Positions 11,757 to 23,107 of a stretch of DNA of 64,000 nt are shown piece after piece. This DNA comes from Plantago elongata (lineage: Eukaryota; Streptophyta; Magnoliopsida; Lamiales; Plantaginaceae). Each line of letters opens with the position of its first letter. The stretch's first letter is position 1. Position numbers and translations under genes: made by a program. The notes below the pieces were generated by a model. That model was given only the letters and a program-made list of their open reading frames with translations. It did no database searches and had not been told where the DNA came from. The stretch spans positions 44,779 through 108,778 of the forward strand of contig JAYMSP010000038.1 in NCBI GenBank assembly GCA_036897095.1, given 5' to 3'.

Positions 11757-14700
11757 AAAATTGCTGCTGTTAGATCTGTCATTTGCATGCTCTTCATATA
11801 TATGTATCCAGGTACACAAGGTCAGGATGCACAGCTGGTAAAAAGAGTACTGTAAATGTGTAGTGTAGTAGTTATTATTTATTTATTTATTTATTTTGTG
11901 ATTTTAATTTGGGACTAACTTATGATGATTTATTCTTGACTTGTCAGGTCTAATTTATTTTTCTGGATTCAATACAGGATCATGGTTGAATTAATCACCA
12001 TGTTGTATAGGGCAGGGAGAAACAAAATGATGGTGTTTCCACTTTTATAAATTACTGTTGTTTTATGGTGCAATGGACTGTTTTCCGACCACCCAACTTA
12101 TGTATTTTTTCTTGCAACTTCTTTGATTGAAATTAAGATATTTGTGACCTTAAAGCCTCTAATTGTGAGCCATAACATTTTTGAGATACAGTCTGTATTT
12201 GATTTGGGATTATTTTCTTGTACACAAAAGTCTGATATTTTGGATTCAATGTGAGTTTCCTTGATATAAATTATATCACAGTGCAACATATAATAAACGT
12301 GATATCATCATAATACTAACGTTTAAATCTACACCATCTTATAAGAATGTAAATACTATATGGATACAATACAATAAAGGTCAATGATTTGTTTAATCCC
12401 TCAACTTAACCTTTTCAATTTATATACTTTAAATAAGCAGATTAGGTGTATGGATCATTGAGAGTAAACACAGTTCTTGGATTTCCAAAGCGATGAATTA
12501 GTAGTCAAATGTATCCACACATATACTTGGGAAGTAATTATGCCAATACAAACGAGAATACGTTAAAACACTTCCAAACACTATGTTTCGGAAAAGACGT
12601 TTAAAACACTTCCCAATTACAATGCCTTCTTTTGTCATGGAGGATATGATCAACTTGCTCAGATTCCACAAAGGTACATTTACCTGCAAATTCTGTAAAA
12701 AAAATTTAACATTGTTATCTGTATTACATTGAAGTTGGCACTATATATGGTTGAGAATCAGATGGCCTTATAAGTTCTGGGATCACCAGGACCAAGAAAC
12801 ATTAAACAAGGAGATGAGAATTTAATTAGCTGATTTATATACAATTTAAATTGGTAAATTCAATTAAAATGTTTGTCAAACTACCAGTCAATTCAATCAA
12901 GCTTTTGAACCATGCTTTTGTATGGAATTTGCATAACATGGTCGGTCACGTTATTATAACGTACTATATTATATGATCAATATAATCAAGATAAGATTTT
13001 TTTATTATAATAAATTTATTTGGTAGATGTCAATAACTGAAAATGAAGTATTGAAGACTTTAATACTTAAGATTTTTCTAAATTTAGTGAAGATATGCTT
13101 TACATGTTTCTTACAAATGAAAAAAAGGTCCACGTGGACATAGCAAGATCTCTCATGCTACTGTGGGAAGTTGTATACCTTGCAATAAACAATGATTCAC
13201 AACACATGAAAAAATAGTTTAAACGTTCAAGTCATATAGCTTATTCTCAACGTATAGATTCAGTTATAGAAGAATTCCCAAAATCCCAAACCTTAATTGT
13301 TTATTAAACTCATGCCTCACAGTTGTTCCATGGCATCAAATCTTGTAAATTTATGCCATACCACAATGTTGCAACACATGATGATCTTAACATGTTGCAT
13401 TATTATATCATGTACACTTACATCAATTGATATCTATGGTATGTTACACTGTACGACAAATATATATTGCATATCGTAGCATAAAATAAAGCGATCTATA
13501 ATGGGATACATAGATAAACGAGCCATGGTCTAGTCAAGAATCTTCCCCGAGGAAGGTTACATACATGTGGGTGATCACTATAGTCAGGTCATGATCTTGA
13601 AAGTTCTAACTTTGATGACAAGATATATTCATTCCCCAAACCCATATATAAGGTCCAATCAAAGTTATATACTCCATTTCCAAGCTAGGCACATATTTCT
13701 GAGTCATAGATTACATTACATATATGCATATGCATCCAACCAATATATATATCATAGGATTGAATTGAACAATTAATAGTACTATAACTATACAGCTAAG
13801 CTTTGGTGCAGGTGAATTGCAGCAAGCAATTGATGGATGTGGGGTTGTTTGTAATAAATGCATTCTGAGAGGTCTGATGCAGAAATTAAATTAAATTTCA
13901 GGAGTTATTGTTATGGACTAGTACTGCCAATATTGGCAATGGCAGCATAGCATAGCATGGGTAGCTTGCTAGCTAGGGTTTTTGTGTTGTGTGTTTTTCC
14001 GAGTTGAATTTGGTGCAGGCTTTTCAATTATGGCCATTAATTGCCGGTGCAAAACATATAGCTGTGGATGTTGACTCTTTACCCAACTAACTTCCCTCCT
14101 TGGGCTACCTAGCTTCTTCCCGTCGCTTCCTACGGCCTCCTCCCGCGTGGTGGCGTATATTATGCATTACGAAATTATAATATACTTTCTCCGTTCAATT
14201 AATAACTTCCTAACTTTTCGTTTTGACGTTTCGTTAGAAACTTACTAACTCATAAATAGAAATTTTTTATCCCACTAACTAATTCTTTATTATATCTTTT
14301 TCCCACTTTATCATTTTATTCAATCCCTATCTTACTTTATTGATAAAAAGTTTGTAAAAGATCAAAGGGAGTCATACACACAATACAATTATCGTGTAAT
14401 AATTTGTATAACTACAAGTTTGAGTGAAAATGAAACTCTAACATCGATCGTTTTAACCTATTCCGACTCTTAGGGGCTGATTGGCATGCGACTTAAATAC
14501 CCCGATTTAAATGCCTGAATAGTGATTGAAATTGTAGTGGTATTGTTAAAATTGTGTTTGGTATAGAATTGTAATTGTATAGGGTATTATAAGTTTATTA
14601 TATAGGTAGAGAAAAATGTTACTACTGTAGAGCCATTTCAATCTTCGGCATTTAAATACCATAACAAACACAAAATCTCCGAGTAGCATCTAAACGGACA

Positions 14701-15267
14701 TTTAGATGCTACTTGAGTCACCCCTCAATCTTTTATGTGCGTTTTCTCAATTTTGAAACTCATGTCTTCCACAATACCACATCAACAGTTTGATGCATAG
14801 CTATACTAATATATTGTCAACACTTTCGTCATCAATCACTCAATCCAAATTGATACATAGGATACTTAAATATCTTATTTCATATAGGATACTTAAAATA
14901 TATTATCACATAGTGTTACCATATTCAAAATTACCACTAGGTGGGGAGGCAAGTACAAAATTGATCTAAATGTTTGTCTCGTTATTATCATGCTAAGGTT
15001 AATATATTATTGAATTATTTATTTCTTAAAAGTACTCGTCAAGGATAGGATGTTACTAAATTTACATGTGGGTTTTATGATCCTAGCTCTAATATGAAAT
15101 GTTCTAACCATTTATTTGCAAGTTAATTGCAAAACTGTTAATTTGTTTGTTCTGTTTTCTCTGAAACTTTTCAACCAAAGTTCTATTATGATTTTTCATC
15201 TAAATATGTGATAATTTATTGTGTTTTTAATTTTTCATGATAAAGGTACAATATTTTCGTAGAAAAG
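11757..15267. other. Intergenic region downstream of MIR390
   Basis: The start should hold the 3' part of the primary MIR390 transcript, including an (ATTT)n run near 11877-11897. Further on the sequence is AT-rich with no supportable gene. A region near 14180-14380 starts with CTTTCTCCGTTCAATTA and ends with an AAAGGGAGT-like motif, suggesting a decayed Stowaway MITE. A perfect 13 bp stem hairpin lies at 14682-14713. Confidence 0.4.
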
Positions 15268-15378
15268 TTGATAGTATTTTGACAACGAAGCACAATTCAG
15301 TTGGTCACCTCCAATTAATAAGTCAGGGTTCGAGTCACCTTTTAATCGTTTAAAAATAAAATAAATTGATATTATTTT
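15268..15378 (+). mobile_element. tRNA-derived SINE with target-site duplication
   Basis: The body is 15281-15365. It begins GACAACGAAGCAC, has an A-box-like CAGTTGG, a B box GGTTCGAGTCA at 15327-15337, and an A-rich 3' tail. It is flanked by a 13 bp direct repeat, 15268-15280 and 15366-15378, with one mismatch. It is related to the copies at 1087-1161, 35154-35221 and 46163-46252. Confidence 0.8.
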
Positions 15379-16781
15379 ATAACATTATGTTACACCTACA
15401 AGTGGGATTGATCAAAACCCATCTCCCATCTAAATAAAAAAAAGCCAACCTCATAATTTGAGCACTAAAATAAAATAAACAACTAACTCAATATAACTAA
15501 CTATGAATGGCATTTAACTATACCAAACCAAAACCATAACAAACGACAAATCTGATGAAGGTACCACGAAGACTATTTAAATTTATGATTTTCACTATCA
15601 AACACCAAAAAAGTTGGAATAAGTGGTCAAAATTATTCTTTATCATCACCCATTCTTTTGGATTCAACCTGGATATTAGTTTTACCATCAAAATAATCTG
15701 GACCAACATCCATTTTCAAGGTATTATAATCAAACGCTACCTTATTTAAAAGTTAAAATAATGAATTTGGGCAATGGATATATATTTGGATATCCAGAGG
15801 ACAAAAGGTGACGAAGAGTTGACTTTCCTTGTTTATATAATTATTAGTCATAATCCAAATATTACAATAGCCCCTCTTAACTAACATACATGAGTTTTTA
15901 GTCTTTTAGAAGACTAAAATAAAAGGCTATCCATATGTTATGTGCATTGATTAACTTTATGGTACTGTGGATTATGTGTGCTTATATTCCTTGTCCCCAA
16001 TTAGAAACCTAAACGTCCAATATTTGATTTATTTGTAGATTTGTATTGACTCTGGTAAACATAATGTCTGGAATATGGTCCTAGTGCACTAAGTGCTTAA
16101 TACAGAGGCACCCACCACCATTGTAGTACGTACCTCGATCAGAAATGTTGTTGGTTGGACTTGGAATGGATCTATGAACTCGATCACCTTCTCAGTGGTA
16201 TTTGACCAGTAGACATGTTCACTTCACTATGTTTGCGATCATTCCTACGTTTAAAATTCAACATATTCTTCTGATACTCCAATAAAAAATGATAGCATTC
16301 GATGACTCGATATGTTACTATTCGATTATGATACTTCCACTCGTATTTTATAAAAATACGATACTTCAGCTAGAATTGGGATAATTTACAAACTCGAACT
16401 TTTAAGCACCCCGTTCAAAATAATTTAATAATAGATGTTAACCATTTTATAACAAAACGCTAATTGAATTAGTTTCTTTTTCAAATTGAGAAATTAGTTA
16501 GGGGAGAAATGTAATAATGTGATGGTGCAGGTGTTATGGTTGTAATAATAAGCTCCAAAAACTAACACACTAAAGAAAGTAACAAGTTACAACGAACTAC
16601 ACTTCCGCTTGTCCAATCCTTTTATATCTCCACACTTTGCTTTGCCAACCTGCCATGATTTTCCTCGTATCAAAATTTCTCTGCAACAATGTTTAATCAT
16701 ACCTGTACAATACTGAATCAATGGAAAAATGAAGGAACATATACTAGCTAGACTTTGATGAATGATTGTATGTAACTAAGG
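15379..16781. other. Intergenic region and CHX promoter
   Basis: Should contain the CHX promoter and 5' UTR towards 16781; TTTATATCT near 16620 is a possible TATA box. A short palindrome (CGTATTTTATAAAAATACG) lies near 16342-16360. No gene is visible. Confidence 0.4.
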
Positions 16782-19483
16782 ATGGATGCTAACTCACTTA
16801 ATGTCACAGAAGAAGTCCGAGAACTCATCAAACAAGGCCTTATTGTATGTCGCGTTAAACATAGAAGCCATCCTTTCGGTATCTTCTATGGCGAAAATCC
16901 ATTAGATTATGGCTTCCCTCTCATGTTAGTCAATGTTGCCTTGATCCTACTTATTTCTCGCTTTCTACGTGTCCTCCTCAAGCCTCTTCGACAGCCTCAG
17001 GTCATCTCCAACATCCTTGTAAGTTCCATTTCTTATCCTAAGCATTTGTCTTTTACGTTCTTATAGAGTTTTTGCGTCTTTTCTTGATTCAAACAGAGGA
17101 TTTTTCTCGGAACGGTTTTGTAGGGTGGGATCATAATAGGGCCATCTGTGCTATGCAGAAGCAAGAGGTTTAGTGCGTATGTTTTCCCTGAAACTGCAAT
17201 GTGGGTGGTACGGAACATTGGAGTAATGGGATTCTGTTATTTCCTCTTCATAACCGGCGTGAAAATGGACGTTACAGTAATAAGAAGAGTGGGAAAAAAA
17301 CATTGGTACATTGCTTGTGTAGGGATATTTGTACCATTGTGCTTTAGTGTAGCTCTGGCTTTCATTGTGAGGGACTCTTTCGATGAGGAAATGTCCAAGT
17401 TGTCTTCCATTTGGGGGGTTACTGCCTCTTTAGCTATAACGTCGTTTCCTGTCCTGTATCCGATCATCAAGGAGCTTAACTTGCTTAGCTCTGAAATCGG
17501 AAGGATGGCCTTATCTACAGCCATTGTCACTGATGTAGTAGGTATTAGTGGTGTGATCATATTCGAGGCTTCGAAACAAGGAGAAATGAGGCCTATTGCT
17601 GCTCTGTGGTTCTTTGTTTCGCTTCTATTCTTTGCTGGATCCATGATATTTGGAGCTAGGCCTGCATTCATGTGGATTATACGAGCAACCCCTGAGGGAA
17701 AGCCAGTGGATCAAATTTTTGTGGTTGGTATACTGCTAGGAGTTTTGGTTTTTGGATTTATGGCGGACTTCTTAGGATTGGCAATTGCTAATGGGTCGTT
17801 GTGGCTTGGTTTGGCTGTGCCTGACGGTCCGCCATTGGGAGCCATTGTGGTGGAAAAGTCTGAAACCATTATGATGAATTTTCTCATGCCATGTGCCTTT
17901 ATATTTGTTGGGACGCTTGTGGACGTTTGGAGTATTAGTAGCAATTGGCATCATCTGAAACCGTTACTTTTCATTGTGTTAGCGACTTATGTTATCAAGC
18001 TGCTGGCGACCTTGATTGCTGCTCGTATTTTCAAGATGTCACCTAGAGATAGTCTCGCCCTTAGTTTGATAATGAGTTTACGAGGCGAAGTTGAGTTTCT
18101 GCTGTTCATTCATTGGATGGATTTCAGAGTAACTTCTCTACTTTGATGTTTTTTTCTTCAGTTTCTGTTGTTTATTCACTGGAGGGATTTTAAGGTTACT
18201 TCTCAATCTTTTTTGTGCTAGTTGTTCTAAAACATGTTCTGATGTGATCAAATGCAGATGATAGGTCCACCACATATCACAATTCTAGTGCTGATCACAA
18301 TATGTATGACTGCTATATCCACACCATTGATCAGCATAATCTATGATCCCACGCGGCCTTATATGGTGAACAAGCGACGGAACATTCAGCACAAACCTCC
18401 AAACTCAAAGCTTCGTCTTGTAATTTGTATCCCTGGTGAAGAAAGTGTGTCTGGACTTGTGAACTTGCTCAAACTCTCCAATCCAACAGCTAGTGGTCCT
18501 TTCTCCATTCATGCTCTGCGCTTAGTTGAGCTTGTGGGCCGCGCCAATCCTGTTTTTGTTGATCATGAAAATGAAGATGAAGTTTCTGAGCAGGCTCAGT
18601 CCAGTACAGTTCAAAAGGCTTTGCAGATTTTCCAAGACAATATTGGTAATTTTTCACCCTATGTTTCATGTGGTTTAAGAACTTCACGCACCCTAAATTT
18701 CGCGAGTCATTGTCTGCTTTTGTAGGTGACAATGTAAAACTGCATTGGTACACCACCATGACAACGAAGCGGAGCATGTACCAAGATATATGCGATCTAG
18801 CTCTAAACAAGAAAGCATGTTTGATCATCTTACCACATCATAAGAAGAGCTTGAACAGCATTAGTGCTGCAGAAGGAGTGGTGAAGCAAGGCTTCCAGTC
18901 AATAATCACTAACGTGTTGGAAAATGCTCCTTGTTCTGTTGGAGTTCTTGTGGACAAAAGTCCTTACTTCAATATTCCAGCTGTGAGAGCTTCTCGGCAT
19001 CATTTTGCAGTTCTTTTTTTGGGTGGTGCTGATGCCAGAGAGGCGTTGACCTATGCTGATCTAATGGCTTCCAATACAGACATTTCACTAACTGTGATCA
19101 GATTCTTAGCATCTGATGGTGAAGGTGATGATCTCATGGAGAAGAAGCTCGATGATGGCTTGGTAACGTGGTTTTGGGTGAAAAATGAAGGGAACGACCG
19201 GATTGTGTATAGAGAGGTGGTGGTGAGTGATGGGGAAGAAACGTTTGCTGCGATCAGGGCAATGGATGACAATTATGACCTTTGGGTTGTGGGAATAAAA
19301 CATGGCATCAATCCTGTTTTGTTACAAGGATTGGAGAGATGGAGCGAGAGCAATGAGTTAGGAGTTATAGGGGATTTGATTGCTTCGGATGATTTCAGTT
19401 GCACAGCTTCTGTTTTAGCGATACAGCAGCAGATTTTAAGAGGGCAAGAGGCTACTAAATGTAATATGTTTGTAGGCTTGTGA
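16782..19483 (+). CDS. Cation/H+ antiporter, CHX family (CPA2)
   Basis: CHX proteins exchange monovalent cations, mostly K+, for protons at endomembranes or the plasma membrane. Four exons join in frame: 16782-17018, 17124-18128, 18258-18645, 18726-19483, giving 795 aa. Residues about 45-430 form the hydrophobic Na_H_Exchanger domain, including LGGIIIGPSVL, GVKMD and MSLRGEVEFLLF. The hydrophilic C-terminal half (about 440-795) has the usual CHX regulatory domain (GADAREAL, GLERWSE, LGVIGDLIAS). At the ion-binding site, where most plant CHX members have Asn-Asp, this protein has Thr215-Asp216. Intron 2 contains a copy of the end of exon 2. Its place next to MIR390 and NAA25 matches Arabidopsis CHX25, but sequence alone does not prove that orthology, so I give no symbol. 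Confidence 0.92.
18094..18211 (+). repeat. Duplicated exon end in CHX intron 2
   Basis: The last bases of exon 2 plus the donor region (18094-18144) recur, diverged, 66 bp downstream (about 18160-18211). The second copy is preceded by a TTCTTCAG acceptor-like site and followed by AAGGTTACT, so it resembles a small decoy exon. Confidence 0.75.
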
Positions 19484-19712
19484 TTTTCTCATTAGGAGAC
19501 TTGATAGTGTTTAAATTTTGATAGGAGGTAGTTCATACATACTCCAAATGAACAGTGTATAGTATATCAGATGAATTGTACAATTCTTCATCTCCAAATG
19601 AATTTAATGCAGGAAATTACAGACTTTCATGACTAGAAACAACAAAGACTAATGATATGTAATATGGAAGAAAGATTCAACAGAGAACATCTTTGACACT
19701 GTAGATCTGAGC

Positions 19713-21921
19713 CTAACAAGGGGGAAGATCAGGTGGAGGTGGCTTGATGGACTGCAATTCTCCTGGACCATTCTCGACCAAGAATGCCATTCCCAAGCCC
19801 CCTGCTAGATGAGAATCTATGTGACAATGCATCAACCAAACTCCTGCAGAAAAACAGAGAAGAACCCGAAACAGAAACAGTTAATGAAGAGTTGTAACTG
19901 ACTAATGAAATCCATAATAAAGCTTCAACCTTGTATTTGCATAACTAGTGTACTTACCAGGATTATCTGCTACGAAACGAATGACAGACCAGCCACCAAC
20001 TGGAACATTGATGGTATTTCGCACTGGAGGGTCAATGAGGTTGAATCTTGCGGTATCTCTAGCAGGATTGAAGTTGCCAAAACCTTGTCCCACAACATAG
20101 AAGTGATATCCATGAAGGTGAATAGGATGATCCTCAGTCGAGACAATGGCTGTGTCTTGCAAAACAATTTGTACATTCGAACCAAACTTCAGTTTGTAAA
20201 GCCTAGTTCCAAATCTAGGCTGCCACAGTGCACGGCTCACGTTGCCAGTGTAGTCAAACACCACTGGAGGTACTGGGGGGAAATTGGTATTATAAACACC
20301 TGGTATGTTTTGATAATATGCTTGTAATAAGGAAGTACGCCTAGGAAGAATGAACGATACATTGTTCATGCTAGCTGCGAATCTTGTGTTGTTGGGGCCT
20401 TGGCATCTTGGACCAGGGTTGCAGTTCACAATGCCCAAGCCCACTGTGAAAAACAAGTTCTCGTCGATTTTGGTTGGGACTTTTGCATTGTTTGAAGGTA
20501 AGCTCCTCAACTGGCTAGTGAATGCAGTAACAGTATTTGTATCGTTGAATGCAGGAAGTGGAGGCAATAGAGGTCTTGAGGCAATGCCGGATTTAGCAGC
20601 AACATTATTGTACACCAGAACAGCAGTGGCAGTTGTATTGTCAAATGGAGCATTTTGTGCGGTTTCATAAGCTCGTGTTGCCATGTAATAGCGCCCAACT
20701 GGTTGATTGGCCGTGAGAAGGACGTTGGTGGTCTGTCCAGGACCAAGCATGATGACCCTGGACGTGAATGGCTTATTGTAGGTTGCATCATTTCCAACTA
20801 CTGTCAGCATGTGATTGGCAACGGTGAAGAAGAGTTCTTGATTGAGTGCAGCATTGATGATTCGCAGAAGAACAGTTTCTCCGAATTTGATGTGGAACTT
20901 TTTTGTTTCTACATAAGGAACGACAATGCTTTTATTCGATGATTTTGTTTCCTAGGAACATTCAAGATATGCAATGCTTTAGGCCGAGAATTAGCTAACC
21001 TTTACTTGAACATCTGTACAGATCTCCAGGTTGGCCGTTGATAGTGTAAGCATCAGACACATTTGGAGCAGCACCGGTGAATTGAGCCTGTCGTAAAACA
21101 CTGATGATGTCTCTATTCCACCATTCCCCTGTTGCCAAGAGTTAATAAACTCTCATGAGCCATGGTTACGTCTGTAACTTGAAAAATACTGTGAATATTT
21201 GTTAATGTTTACCGAGAAGTATAGGGATCTCTCTGTTGGGCTTTGGGAATGGATATTGAGAACCGAGTTTGGGGTAGATAATGAGTGCTCCGTAAACTGT
21301 AGCCCTTAGCCATTTGCTATGAGCATGCCACCATAGAGTTCCTTCTTGGTTTTCAATAGTAAACCTGTATGTGTAACTTGCACCTGGCTGGATTGGGCAC
21401 TGGGTTACATATTCCGGCCCGTCTGCCCATGGCGTACGCATCTGGCGAATACCATGCCTGAGACACATTGCAGTGTCAAGTGTCAATTATGAGTAGCAAA
21501 TATCACGTCTGTTTTGCAGTTTTGGGAAAACGATCAATAGAAACTTTGAAAAAAAAAATACCAATGGAGGGAGACGTTGTATCGTCCCGTGTTGATGACT
21601 TTGATCACGAGACTATCTCCATTTCGCACGAACAAGTTTGGCCCTGGAAACTGACCGTTCACCGTGATTATATTATGAGTCCTGCACAGCCTCTTCACTG
21701 GCTTCGCCTGGACCTGATCAATTAACAATCAACCATGATCTAAGTAAATTTATAAAAGATAGCTGTTCCGTGAGATAGGAGTAGGTCGTCGTAGAGATAC
21801 TTACGACGAACTCGTGGTAATGTGTCTCTGCATATGCTGCTGAAGAGGCTAGTAGCATTGAGAGAAGAATGCCAAGAGAAATAACACTGCATTGTCTGGA
21901 ATAGAGATTGAAATGTTCCAT
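19713..21921 (-). CDS. Laccase (multicopper oxidase), distal tandem copy
   Basis: Laccases are secreted multicopper oxidases that oxidise monolignols and flavonoids with reduction of oxygen to water in the cell wall. Six exons join in frame: 21805-21921, 21562-21713, 21213-21457, 21000-21128, 19958-20908, 19713-19843, giving 574 aa. A signal peptide probably ends after ASSAAYA (residue 31). Copper ligands are present: HWHG (89-92), [16 protein letters not shown], and HCHIDSH (537-543). Just after the T1 site it reads LAGGLGM, where the neighbour and most plant laccases have a TW or equivalent before GL. The exon 5 acceptor was set by matching exon lengths with the paralogue. The sequence resembles the LAC14/LAC15 group. 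A TATA box lies at 21973-21982. Confidence 0.93.
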
Positions 21922-21972
21922 TTCTTGTGTTGTGTGCTTTGTGTTTGCTGTTTGAGAACTCAAGTAAACTGG

Positions 21973-21982
21973 CTTATTTATA
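21973..21982 (-). promoter_or_regulatory. TATA box of the distal laccase
   Basis: TATAAATAAG on the minus strand, about 52 bp before the start codon at 21921, so the 5' UTR would be short (roughly 20-30 nt). Confidence 0.6.
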
Positions 21983-23107
21983 CCAACAGTTTTAAGCAAG
22001 TAATTTGAATGTGGCTCCAAAAAGACAAGAACCTAGTTCAGTGCTAATATGGATTTGGTGCACCCACTGGTTCTTTTAGCTGTGTTGAAATGGTTGAGGT
22101 TTTTAACCAGAATGGTTAGCTTGCCTCTTGGGAGCAGGTTATCTTCTTGTCCTAAAAGTAGCTTTATGGACCACTTTATGCATAATTGGCGAAACAACTA
22201 ATTCCACACTATCAAATATCAAATGTCAAGTCCTCAATACTTATAGTCTTGTACTGCTAATAACATTTCCCAGTTCTTAAAACTTTATTTATCAATTTGG
22301 TTTTTATCTGCTCATTGTCACTTGCTTAAAATGAAGGAAGTTTTACTACAATTAATACTTCAATTATATAAACTAATGCTTACCAACTCTTTGGAATTTT
22401 AGTTCTGCTCTAACTGTGATAAAATATTATAAAGTGTTGCTGGTAATTTGGTGCAGTTCACTTACTTATAAGGCACCTAATCTTGTACAATGAAACTAAA
22501 AAGGTTCATTCAAGAGGTATAGATATGCAAGGATTGTACTGTTTCTGTTTTTTCCTCTTGTTCATCATTTGTTCAAGCTACATTCAAGAACAGAGATTCC
22601 TGAATGCAAAAACTCCGGTGTCCAGGCGAAAAATTATTCTATAGACCAGGTACAGGACCCTTATGGTTGAGAATGATCATCATGCCCTTAAGTCTCTAAT
22701 TGGCTACCAAACATTGTAAATTCTTGGACATTAAAAATCACTTATTGTCACATCTTCTTGAGAATACAGGCCTTTTTGTCACTGAAAACAGCAAGGTCAT
22801 CTTCTCAAACAGAAATAGTACAAGGTGAAAATGTAATTATCTCATGAAATAGGAATATATATTAAACTCTTCGATTCCCAAGCCAAGTGATACATTGTTA
22901 CATACAATCCATAAAATCAACAATACTACCTGAAATACAACTTTGGAGAAATGAGCATAATCCCATCAAGTACAAGCACCTGATGAGCTACAAAATGCTG
23001 GCAAAACATTATAAACCTAAACAGACAAAGTACAAAGAATTTGTCTATGTCTCAAGAAACAACAATGATGAACTTCATAGTTCCAAACTGAATGATTTTA
23101 TGGATTC
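21983..23107. other. Spacer between the two laccase genes
   Basis: Contains the upstream promoter of the distal laccase and the 3' flank of the proximal one. I see no gene, RNA or defined transposon. Confidence 0.5.

Noticed and set aside
14470-14715. Possible MITE
   Set aside because: The start looks MITE-like, but I could not find matching inverted termini and a target duplication, so it is not listed as an element.
17237-17671. Minus-strand open frame of 144 codons over CHX exon 2
   Set aside because: A shadow of the CHX coding sequence on the other strand.
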